A stretch of 33,123 nt of DNA from JBAWXE01 sp037144255 (GTDB lineage Bacteria > Bacteroidota > Bacteroidia > Chitinophagales > Chitinophagaceae). The stretch covers positions 1 through 33,123 of the forward strand of contig JBAWXE010000020.1 of NCBI GenBank assembly GCA_037144255.1, given 5' to 3'. The first letter of the stretch is position 1. Every line of letters begins with the position of its first letter. The notes under the pieces were generated by a model, which made no database searches, had not been told where the DNA came from, and saw only the letters and a program-made list of their open reading frames with translations. Below, piece by piece: positions 25,846 to 33,123 of the stretch. The position numbers and the translations under genes are program-made.

Positions 25846-27201
25846 CTAGTTTATCTCCATACGTATACGCCAGTGTTTAGGCAGATAATTATTAACCCTG
25901 TTTCCAAGAGATTTTATCAATCCTAGTCCCAAACCTTCATATGTTACAATATACCAACCTTTACCAGTAGATGGTACTAACATATCCTCTTTTTTCAGAA
26001 ATTTTAACGCCTGTTCCTTATTCACATGTAAGGTCTGCAATTCTTTGCTTTTATTGACACTCAATGCCACTTCGTGATCAGGTATCCAATGTTTCGCTGT
26101 AGGCATTCCTAATTTGACACCGGTTTTTCTAAGGTATACAGATTTACTTATTAGTTGTAAGTCTCGTTCATGTACCTGACTTATAGCAATATAGTTTTCA
26201 TTTTCAGTTTTCAAACAAACAGTATCAGTAATTTCTATCAGATATTTAGATTGTTCATAGGCCTTTTTGTCGTGCTGTGTTTTGCTATTCTGATATGATA
26301 TTTCATTTGTGCCTTCCAGTTTTTTCAAAGCAGCAATGAAAAAGCCTTCACCCTTTACTTTATGAGGGAAAAATCGGTAACCTATAAATCCATGTTGTTG
26401 TGACCGAACCTCTACAATACCCCATTCGGACTGTATAGGGACAGACAAGCTCACTGATTTAAACTGACCGGCAAGCCAATCTAATATTTGCTCGTCCTCC
26501 TCTTCTGAATAAGAACAAGTTGCATATATCACAATTCCATCCTCTTTTAAAGATGGCCATACATCTGCCAATATCCGTTGTTGTCTTTGGCTACATAATT
26601 GTACATTATTCTCACTCCACTCGTATATAGCCATTTCATCTTTTCTAAAAAGACCAGAACCACTACAAGGGGCATCTATCACAACCACATCAAAATAGCC
26701 GGCAAGTTTAGAAAAATCACGAGGGTCATTACTGGTTACCCAGTTATTCATATACCCCCATTTGGTCATATTCTCTTCCAGAATAGAAGCTCGAGCTCGT
26801 ATCACTTCATTGGATATTAGTAAACTATCAGATCCCAATAGCGATGCTATCAATGTGCTTTTACCTCCTGGCGCAGCACATAGGTCTAATACCCTCAACC
26901 CATTTCTTTCTGGGATCAAATTGCAGAACATATGATCCAGAAACATAGACGACGCTTCCTGCACATAATATGCACCCGCATGAAAAGCCGGGTCTAATGT
27001 AAAGACAGGGCGCTCTATTAGGTATCTGCCTTCAGCGCACCAAGGTATGTGTTCGTTCTTATCAAAAGTATGTACCTGTTTTACAGGGTGTAGCCTCACA
27101 GAGGTGATTGCAGCCTGTATATGTGCATTGATGAATGAAATCTCATCAAAACCATTTACATGCTGCAACTGTTGTAAAAGTGCTACAGGTATATCTTTCA
27201 C
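25846..27201 (-). CDS. RsmF/NSUN-type RNA (cytosine-C5)-methyltransferase
   Basis: 451 residues. The SAM motif VLDLCAAPGGKS is at about 104-115. The two catalytic Cys of m5C RNA methyltransferases are present, in DAPCSGSG (C179) and ATCSYS (C229). The C-terminal ~170 residues form an extra RNA-binding domain as in RsmF/YebU, which methylates C1407 of 16S rRNA; the exact target here is inferred. Translation appears to start at GTG (27201-27199), because no in-frame ATG occurs in the first 90 codons and an in-frame TAA lies 15 bases upstream. That TAA is the purB stop, so the genes are tightly linked. Confidence 0.9.
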   Translation of the reverse strand: MKDIPVALLQQLQHVNGFDEISFINAHIQAAITSVRLHPVKQVHTFDKNEHIPWCAEGRYLIERPVFTLDPAFHAGAYYVQEASSMFLDHMFCNLIPERNGLRVLDLCAAPGGKSTLIASLLGSDSLLISNEVIRARASILEENMTKWGYMNNWVTSNDPRDFSKLAGYFDVVVIDAPCSGSGLFRKDEMAIYEWSENNVQLCSQRQQRILADVWPSLKEDGIVIYATCSYSEEEDEQILDWLAGQFKSVSLSVPIQSEWGIVEVRSQQHGFIGYRFFPHKVKGEGFFIAALKKLEGTNEISYQNSKTQHDKKAYEQSKYLIEITDTVCLKTENENYIAISQVHERDLQLISKSVYLRKTGVKLGMPTAKHWIPDHEVALSVNKSKELQTLHVNKEQALKFLKKEDMLVPSTGKGWYIVTYEGLGLGLIKSLGNRVNNYLPKHWRIRMEIN

Positions 27202-27216
27202 AGGGTGCAGAAATAA

Positions 27217-28566
27217 TTAGTATCCAAAAGTTACGCCTACATAATTATGAGGAGTGATAGCTTTTAATTCTTTTTTCACTTTAGCTGTTACCTTAAGAGA
27301 GTCTATGAATTTATTCATATCAGTCTTATTGATACCTCCTTTCCCTCTCGTCAATGCTTTCAGTGCCTCATATGGTTGTGGGTAGTTTTCTCTGCGCAAT
27401 ACTGTTTGTATAGCTTCAGCAACAACTGCCCAATTATTATCCAGGTCAGCATCTATTTTCTCTTTATTCAAAAGTAGTTTACCTATGCCCTTATCCAAAG
27501 AACGTAATGCCAGAAAACTATGAGATAATGGCACCCCTACATTTCTTAACACCGTGCTATCAGTCAGGTCGCGTTGCAAACGGCTTATAGGCAGTTTAGC
27601 TGCTAAATGCTCATACAGTGCATTGGCAATACCTAGGTTTCCTTCAGCATTTTCAAAATCTATTGGATTTACCTTATGTGGCATAGCCGATGAACCTACC
27701 TCATCTTTCTTTACTTTTTGTTTGAAATACTCGATAGAGATATACTGCCATACGTCTCTGCATAGATCAATAAGAATAGTATTGATACGTTTCAGGGCGT
27801 CGAACTGAGCTGCAATGTTATCATAATGCTCTATCTGGGTAGTATACTGCATACGCTCCAATCCCAATTTCTTATTTACAAAATCATTACCAAAACGTAT
27901 CCAATCTTGTTTAGGGAAGGCTACATAATGAGCATTAAAATTACCTGTAGCACCGCCAAATTTAGCAGCAAAAGGTACGTGAGATAATTGCATGATCTGC
28001 CCTTCCAGACGCTCTACAAACACCATCCATTCCTTACCTAATGTAGTTGGCGATGCCGGCTGGCCATGTGTGCGTGCCAGCATGGCTACATTCTTCCATT
28101 CTTTGGCTAGTTTACGCATTTGCAATAAGATATTCTGCAATGCTGGTAGGTACTCTTCTTCTATTGCTTCTTTCCACAATAGTGGTATCGCAGTATTATT
28201 TATATCCTGTGAGGTAAGTCCAAAATGAACCCATTCCACACTTTCGCCTGCACCTAATGCTTTTAGTTTCTCCTTTAAAAAGTACTCTACTGCCTTTACA
28301 TCATGGTTAGTAGTACGTTCTATACTTTTAATATGCTGTGCATCTGCCTCTGAAAAATCCTCATATATTGCTCTCAACTTAGCTGCCTTTACACTAGCGG
28401 GTAGCAAAAAGACTTTCTTTTCTGCTAAAAAGATAAAATATTCTACTTCCACTCGCACCCTATAGCGTATCAAACCGAATTCAGAAAAATAAGGTGCCAA
28501 TGTAGCAAGCTGAGAGCGATAACGTCCATCTATTGGACTAATAGCGGTTAGAGCGTTTAATTCCAT
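27217..28566 (-). CDS. purB: Adenylosuccinate lyase
   Basis: 449 residues. It catalyses two steps of purine synthesis, SAICAR to AICAR and adenylosuccinate to AMP, releasing fumarate. The fumarase/aspartase superfamily signature GSSAMPHKVNP is at about 291-301, and TSQDINNTA and the catalytic His region ARTHGQPASPTTLGKE are present. The start is the ATG at 28566 (MELNALTAISPIDGRY, the family N-terminus), seven codons inside the longest frame. A -7 box sits 4 bases upstream. The RsmF-like gene follows after 15 bases. Confidence 0.96.
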   Translation of the reverse strand: MELNALTAISPIDGRYRSQLATLAPYFSEFGLIRYRVRVEVEYFIFLAEKKVFLLPASVKAAKLRAIYEDFSEADAQHIKSIERTTNHDVKAVEYFLKEKLKALGAGESVEWVHFGLTSQDINNTAIPLLWKEAIEEEYLPALQNILLQMRKLAKEWKNVAMLARTHGQPASPTTLGKEWMVFVERLEGQIMQLSHVPFAAKFGGATGNFNAHYVAFPKQDWIRFGNDFVNKKLGLERMQYTTQIEHYDNIAAQFDALKRINTILIDLCRDVWQYISIEYFKQKVKKDEVGSSAMPHKVNPIDFENAEGNLGIANALYEHLAAKLPISRLQRDLTDSTVLRNVGVPLSHSFLALRSLDKGIGKLLLNKEKIDADLDNNWAVVAEAIQTVLRRENYPQPYEALKALTRGKGGINKTDMNKFIDSLKVTAKVKKELKAITPHNYVGVTFGY

Positions 28567-28570
28567 ATGA

Positions 28571-28578
28571 CAAAGATA
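28571..28578 (-). promoter_or_regulatory. -7 box 4 bases before purB
   Basis: Minus-strand TATCTTTG, a full TAnnTTTG match, 4 bases from the ATG at 28566, so the purB mRNA is predicted to be leaderless. It also overlaps the first codons of the longer frame, arguing for the shorter start. Confidence 0.5.
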
Positions 28579-28633
28579 TAAAAACAACTATGCCTAAGAA
28601 CAGCTTAATTCAACGTCTCTTTACATTTTAAAA

Positions 28634-28658
28634 AAAGCCCTGCAAATTGCAGGGCTTT
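28634..28658 (-). terminator. Intrinsic terminator of the large T9SS cargo gene
   Basis: AAAGCCCTGCA and TGCAGGGCTTT pair perfectly around a 3-base loop. On the minus strand the stem is followed by a T run, giving a classic intrinsic terminator 28 bases after the stop of the gene ending at 28687 and before the purB promoter. Confidence 0.9.
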
Positions 28659-28686
28659 CTTCAACTCTTATTGACTCATTCAATGA

Positions 28687-31600
28687 CTATTCTTTTACAA
28701 TTCTGGTAACTGATTTTTCGCCATTCTTATTATTCAGTTCCAGCATATATACACCAGATGCAAGATCTTTTGTAGATATACGGTTGCTTCCTGTTTGTAA
28801 TGTACCTGCTTCTACAACAGATCCTATCAAATTCAACACTCTGTAAGAAGTAGTTTCTTTGATATTATCTATATAAAGCACATTATTTACCGGGTTAGGA
28901 TATACATGGATATTATCACCGCCGTTAGCTGTATTGTTAACACCTAAGCCGATCGCAATTACAGGGTGTCCCGGAGTAGCACTTATTGCTGTATCATAGC
29001 ATTGAGTAGTTTGTGGCAACACTGATGCTCTGATAAGGTCAGTACCTGGTCCTTTTGTATAAGTCACCATTGGAACAGTTGTTGAGTTGAACTGAACATT
29101 GTTATTATACCAGTTGATAATATAAGAACTAGTAGCACTTAATACATTCGCAGTCATTGTAACAGTAGAACCAACTACTGCAGATGTAGGACCACTAACA
29201 GTGATGGATGGTGTAACATTTGGTGTAACCGCAATAGTAACAGCGTTACTTGTAATAGTACTAGGTACATAACAAGCACTTGCAGCTGCTGTGATCACAC
29301 AAGTGATAATATCACCGTTTACTGGCACATAAGAATAAGTACTTGTATTAACACCTAACGATACTCCATTCTTTTTCCAGTTATACAATCCATTACTGAT
29401 ATTAGATGTAGATGTAAAATTGATCGCATCACCGTTACATACAGTATTACCTGTTGGTGATGAAATAGTGAAGCTTGGTGTTTGTACCGGATTAACTACC
29501 ACATTTACATCAGCAGTACTAGAACATCCGTTATTAGACAATGTATAAGAATATGTAACTGTAACAGGATTACTGCTAGTATTCACTAATGTTTCACTGA
29601 TACCGTTTGTACCTACAGCTGCTGAATTGCTGATACCAGCTACCGTTGCTCTACTCCAGCTAAATGTAGTTCCTGACAAACTACTTACAGGTGTATAAGA
29701 GAACAATGTGTTGGTACATACTGCATTTGGAGTTAATGTACTGGTCATTACCGGACCAGGATTAACCGGTACTACTACGTTATATATATTAGGACTTGTA
29801 CAACCATTTGCAGTTACAGTATATACATAAGTAACATTCACAGTGCTCGATGTAGTATTGATCAATGTTTCTGTTATATTACCTGAGCCATTAGACGCTG
29901 CATTGCTGATACCCGGCACTGCTGCTCTTGTCCATGAAAATGTACTGTTTGAAAGATTGCTGGTAGGAACATAGTTGAACGCTGTATTACTACATACAGG
30001 CAACGGGTTCAATGTGCTGGTTATTGTAGGATTTGGCAATACAGTAACTACAACATTCTGTACATTACTGATACATCCACTTGCATTTAATGTATATGCA
30101 TAAGTAACATCTACAGGATAGTCAGTAACATTATCTAATGCTTCATTAGGATCGCCTGTACCAAAACCTGCATAATTGATCACACCTGTTACTGTTGCTC
30201 TTGTCCATGCAAATGTAGTACCCGGTGTAGCACTTGTAGGTGTATAGTTAAATACATAGTAACTACAAGTTGTAGTGCTTAGTGGGCTTGACAATACTGG
30301 GAAAGGTTTGATATTAACAGTTACATTCTGTGTATTGCTACAACCATTACTACCTGTGAAAGTATATGCATAAGTAACTGCTATTGGACTAGTAGTTGTA
30401 TTTACAAGTGTTTCAGCAGGATCACCTGTTCCTGAAGCTGCAGGATTACTGATACCAGGTACTGCCGCTCTGTACCAACTGAATACTGTAGCACCATTTC
30501 CACCTGTTGGTGTATAATGGAATACATTATTGTTACATTGGTCTGCAGGTGTTAATGTACTTGTCAATGTAGGTAAAGGCAAAATAGTTATGGAGAATGG
30601 CACTGCTACTCCTGTACATGTACCATTCTTTACAGTAATAGTACCATTGTATGTAAAATTACTGATAGAAGCTGGCACTGTAAGCACTATTGGAGATGCA
30701 GGCAATGTAGCATTCACCACGTTAGTAAAACCTGCAGCTATTGCATTTCCGGCCCATGTTATACTGTATTGGGTAGGGCTGCTGGTAGTAGCTGTATATG
30801 TAAGATTCGCAGTTGTAGTACCATTACATGTTGTAGGGTTAGGGCCTAATGTAATAGTTGGCAATGCAGCAATATTTACTGTAACTGTATAGTTAGGGCT
30901 TGTTCCCGTACCATTCGATACTGTAAGTGTTCCTGTATATGCTGCTGCTGGCGCACCTGCAGGTATGCCTGTTATTGTAATAGGCGATGCAGGAAGCGTA
31001 GCATTAGTTGTATTCACAAAACCTGCACTGATAGCAGCTGGGCTCCATACTATACTATAAGTAGTAGGATTAAGTGTAGGTGCTGAATATGGTTGAGATG
31101 CGGTAGTAGTACCAGCACAAATAGTAGGGCTAGCACCCAGTACTATAGTAGGTGTGTTGGACACTGTAACACTAATAGGCACTGAAGAGCTATTACAACC
31201 AGTAGCAGTTGTTACTGTTAATGTTCCTGTATAATTATCAACACCAGCACCGGCAGGCACTACCAAACTGATAGGCGATGCAGGCAGTACACCGTTATTC
31301 ACATTCGCAAAACCAGCAGTTAATGCAGCTGCGCTCCATGTAATAGAATATTGAGTAGGATTTCCTGTAGCAGTATACGTTAACGGTGCAATTGTTGTTC
31401 CTTGATTAACGGTAGGGAATGCTCCGGGTGTAATAGTAGGCAAAGGCACATAGTTCACAGTTACAGCAGGTGCCGTAGCACTCTGACCGGAGAATGAACA
31501 AGTAACTACTGCATTGATCAATACATTCTGTGTAGGGGTAAAAGTATACGTAGTACTAGTAGCTCCACCTATAGCTGTATATGAAACACCGCCATTGGTA

Positions 31601-33123
31601 GACTGCTGCCATTGTATGCTTATACCACCACCTGAACTGGCACCACCCAATGTCAATGTCACCGGCGAACCAGCACAAATATTCAGTGGACCTGCCGGTG
31701 TAATGGTACCTGCTGTTGGCGCACCTGCGCAGTTAAGAGAAATGATATTTACATTATCAACACCAATATCGGTAACGCCATAGTCAGAAGTAGCTAGAAA
31801 TCTTAATACCGCGGTTGTTGAGTTAACAGCTGTAGTTACAGTATGAGTAGTCCATGTTGAAGATGTAGTCTGATTATCAATTTGAGAAAAAGTAGATCCG
31901 CCATCTGAAGATATAAGTACAGTTAATGCATCGCTTCCACTTGTATTGATATAGTCATATGTTATTTGCTTACTACCGGCACCCGGCATACTTACAAAGA
32001 GATCTAAAGTACCTGAAGTACCACTAGTTGCATCGTAAGAATGGAAACGGGCGGAATGAGCACCGGCAGAAAAAGCAGGTGTATATGTACCTAAGTTACT
32101 AGACCAAAGTGCAGTAGAAACTCCTTGATCATCTCTACGCCAAGATTGATTCCCGGTAGTTGGGTTATTTCTCCAACTCACGCCTGGAGACTCTGTATTA
32201 CCACATATACTTTGCCAGTTCTCAAAACTTTCTACAAATGGTAATGTTGCATAAGTAGGTCCATTCATGTTTATAGTAACAGCTGGCGTTGTTGCACTTT
32301 GTCCACTAGATGTACAAGTCACTACACAATTGATCATTATATTTCCTCCGGGAGCAAATGTATAAATACCTGATGTCGCACCTGGTATTGCAGTATACGA
32401 TACACCACCGTTTGTAGATTGTTGCCATTGATAAGTGATACCCGTAGCCAAAGTGTTACCTTGAAGACTGAATGTTGTACTAATAGGGCTACACATATTC
32501 AAAGGGCCTGCTGGTGAAATAGTGCCTGCAATAGGCGCACCGGAACATGGAGGCGGGTAAGAATCCCAGGTAACATCATCAAGGAAACAATTATCTCCCC
32601 ATGCACTTACACCTTTAAATATCACGTAATTAATTGCAGGTGCAGATGCAGTATACGCAGCAGGAACATTGAATGTATATTGATACCATCCTGTTGTAGC
32701 TACGGTATTAGGCATATTCATACCTGCTGCCCTAGCAACTCTACCTAAATAGGTAGCGCCTGTAAGCGAACTGCTAGTGTTGATATACACAGAGATACTA
32801 TCACCCGAAGTTGTATAATTAAGTGTTTCTCTATAAAACCAACCTGTTACAGTTGGAGTATTGGCCGCAACAGCTGAAAGCGAAAATGAAGGTGTAACAT
32901 ACGAAGCATTACCACTTGCAATAGAAAAGCTATTGAACTCAGCCATATGAGTTCCACTATGTGGAGAACAAGTAGGGAAAGTACCAGAGGTTACATTCAG
33001 CCAATAACTAGCTGTACCTAAAATAGTCCAACCTGTTGGGGGATTAGTTCCTCCCTCAAATCCTTCTGAATTTACTACTTGCGCAAAGCTCATATTGCCT
33101 GAATAGAGTAATACAAGCAATAC
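28687..33123 (-). CDS. Giant T9SS type A cargo with tandem PKD-like domains (N-terminal residues cut by window edge)
   Basis: At least 1478 residues. The right edge truncates the gene: the frame stays open to 33123 and the first visible residues (VLLVLLYSGNMSFAQ) are the end of a signal peptide, so only a few codons are missing; the TTG at 33120 is not the true start. Order from the N-terminus: a cleaved-adhesin/choice-of-anchor-J-like domain (EGFEGGTNPPTGW), an Ig-like domain with TISPAGPLN and YQWQQSTNGGVSY, a second anchor-J-like domain and a second Ig-like copy, three SITW-type repeats, four PKD-like repeats, one or two further Ig-like domains, and a type A T9SS sorting domain (YPNPVNNVLYI through GVYMLEL to RIVKE). 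It is probably a surface adhesin. No enzymatic motif is seen. Confidence 0.93.
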   Translation of the reverse strand, partial: VLLVLLYSGNMSFAQVVNSEGFEGGTNPPTGWTILGTASYWLNVTSGTFPTCSPHSGTHMAEFNSFSIASGNASYVTPSFSLSAVAANTPTVTGWFYRETLNYTTSGDSISVYINTSSSLTGATYLGRVARAAGMNMPNTVATTGWYQYTFNVPAAYTASAPAINYVIFKGVSAWGDNCFLDDVTWDSYPPPCSGAPIAGTISPAGPLNMCSPISTTFSLQGNTLATGITYQWQQSTNGGVSYTAIPGATSGIYTFAPGGNIMINCVVTCTSSGQSATTPAVTINMNGPTYATLPFVESFENWQSICGNTESPGVSWRNNPTTGNQSWRRDDQGVSTALWSSNLGTYTPAFSAGAHSARFHSYDATSGTSGTLDLFVSMPGAGSKQITYDYINTSGSDALTVLISSDGGSTFSQIDNQTTSSTWTTHTVTTAVNSTTAVLRFLATSDYGVTDIGVDNVNIISLNCAGAPTAGTITPAGPLNICAGSPVTLTLGGASSGGGISIQWQQSTNGGVSYTAIGGATSTTYTFTPTQNVLINAVVTCSFSGQSATAPAVTVNYVPLPTITPGAFPTVNQGTTIAPLTYTATGNPTQYSITWSAAALTAGFANVNNGVLPASPISLVVPAGAGVDNYTGTLTVTTATGCNSSSVPISVTVSNTPTIVLGASPTICAGTTTASQPYSAPTLNPTTYSIVWSPAAISAGFVNTTNATLPASPITITGIPAGAPAAAYTGTLTVSNGTGTSPNYTVTVNIAALPTITLGPNPTTCNGTTTANLTYTATTSSPTQYSITWAGNAIAAGFTNVVNATLPASPIVLTVPASISNFTYNGTITVKNGTCTGVAVPFSITILPLPTLTSTLTPADQCNNNVFHYTPTGGNGATVFSWYRAAVPGISNPAASGTGDPAETLVNTTTSPIAVTYAYTFTGSNGCSNTQNVTVNIKPFPVLSSPLSTTTCSYYVFNYTPTSATPGTTFAWTRATVTGVINYAGFGTGDPNEALDNVTDYPVDVTYAYTLNASGCISNVQNVVVTVLPNPTITSTLNPLPVCSNTAFNYVPTSNLSNSTFSWTRAAVPGISNAASNGSGNITETLINTTSSTVNVTYVYTVTANGCTSPNIYNVVVPVNPGPVMTSTLTPNAVCTNTLFSYTPVSSLSGTTFSWSRATVAGISNSAAVGTNGISETLVNTSSNPVTVTYSYTLSNNGCSSTADVNVVVNPVQTPSFTISSPTGNTVCNGDAINFTSTSNISNGLYNWKKNGVSLGVNTSTYSYVPVNGDIITCVITAAASACYVPSTITSNAVTIAVTPNVTPSITVSGPTSAVVGSTVTMTANVLSATSSYIINWYNNNVQFNSTTVPMVTYTKGPGTDLIRASVLPQTTQCYDTAISATPGHPVIAIGLGVNNTANGGDNIHVYPNPVNNVLYIDNIKETTSYRVLNLIGSVVEAGTLQTGSNRISTKDLASGVYMLELNNKNGEKSVTRIVKE
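29490..30580 (-). repeat. Four tandem PKD-like repeats in the giant cargo
   Basis: About 85-90 residues each, with the pattern T-S-T-L-T-P...C...F-x-Y-T/V-P...F-x-W-x-R-A...GISN...ET-L-x-N-T...V-T-Y-x-Y-T, ending at a Cys and a Val-rich strand. Copies differ enough that DNA recombination between them is not obviously ongoing. Boundaries are approximate. Confidence 0.75.
30585..31447 (-). repeat. Three tandem SITW-type repeats in the giant cargo
   Basis: Three units of about 85-95 residues, each opening with P-T-I-x-x-G-x-x-P-T and containing TxYSIxW, AIxAGF, LPASPI and YxGTLTV. The LPASPI core recurs almost unchanged. Boundaries are approximate. Confidence 0.75.

Noticed and set aside
29490..31447. 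Regular repeats considered as a CRISPR array
   Set aside because: The repeats are about 260 bases long, diverged and coding in one frame; they are protein domains.
33118..33120. TTG as the start of the giant T9SS cargo gene
   Set aside because: The frame stays open to the window edge and the signal peptide is visibly incomplete, so the true start lies outside.

Overview
The window looks like a chromosomal segment of a Bacteroidota bacterium, most likely in or near the Chitinophagales. Evidence: type IX secretion (T9SS) C-terminal sorting domains of both type A and type B, a GldB-type gliding lipoprotein, Bacteroidota -7 promoter boxes (TAnnTTTG), no clear Shine-Dalgarno sequences, AT-rich sequence, and several Bacteroidota-restricted families. 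No rRNA, tRNA, CRISPR array, insertion sequence or phage module was seen.

Layout. At 1-97 is the start of a secreted NHL-repeat-like protein that runs off the left edge. The 394-base gap at 98-491 holds a promoter, a possible 11-codon orphan leader peptide and an 11-bp tandem repeat. From 492 to 6600 lie an M1 metallopeptidase with what looks like a C-terminal outer-membrane beta-barrel, a LuxE-family acyl-protein synthetase-like gene just upstream of it, a small lipoprotein, an MgtC-family membrane protein and a YiiX-like papain-fold protein. From 6779 to 11416 lie two damaged genes side by side: a T9SS type A cargo whose signal peptide is out of frame with the rest, and an MFS transporter cut by one in-frame TAG. 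Next come a small four-helix membrane protein, trmN6 overlapping tsaD by 4 bases, a lipoprotein, scpA, a DUF3078-like protein and gldB. Divergent from gldB are a PorT-like barrel protein and nadE. From 20514 to 33123, all on the minus strand, are a T9SS type B cargo, a GT9 glycosyltransferase, a LysM protein, an RsmF-type RNA methyltransferase, purB and a very large repeat-rich T9SS type A cargo that runs off the right edge.

How they fit together. Housekeeping functions (purB, nadE, tsaD, trmN6, rsmF-like, scpA) are interleaved with envelope and secretion functions: T9SS cargo, GldB, outer-membrane barrels, lipoproteins, and a GT9 enzyme that probably builds surface polysaccharide. I see no mobile or defence island. 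The most unusual items are the M1 peptidase plus barrel architecture, the adjacent broken genes, the orphan leader peptide with its promoter, and four genes whose -7 box sits only 4-5 bases before the start codon, which predicts leaderless transcripts.
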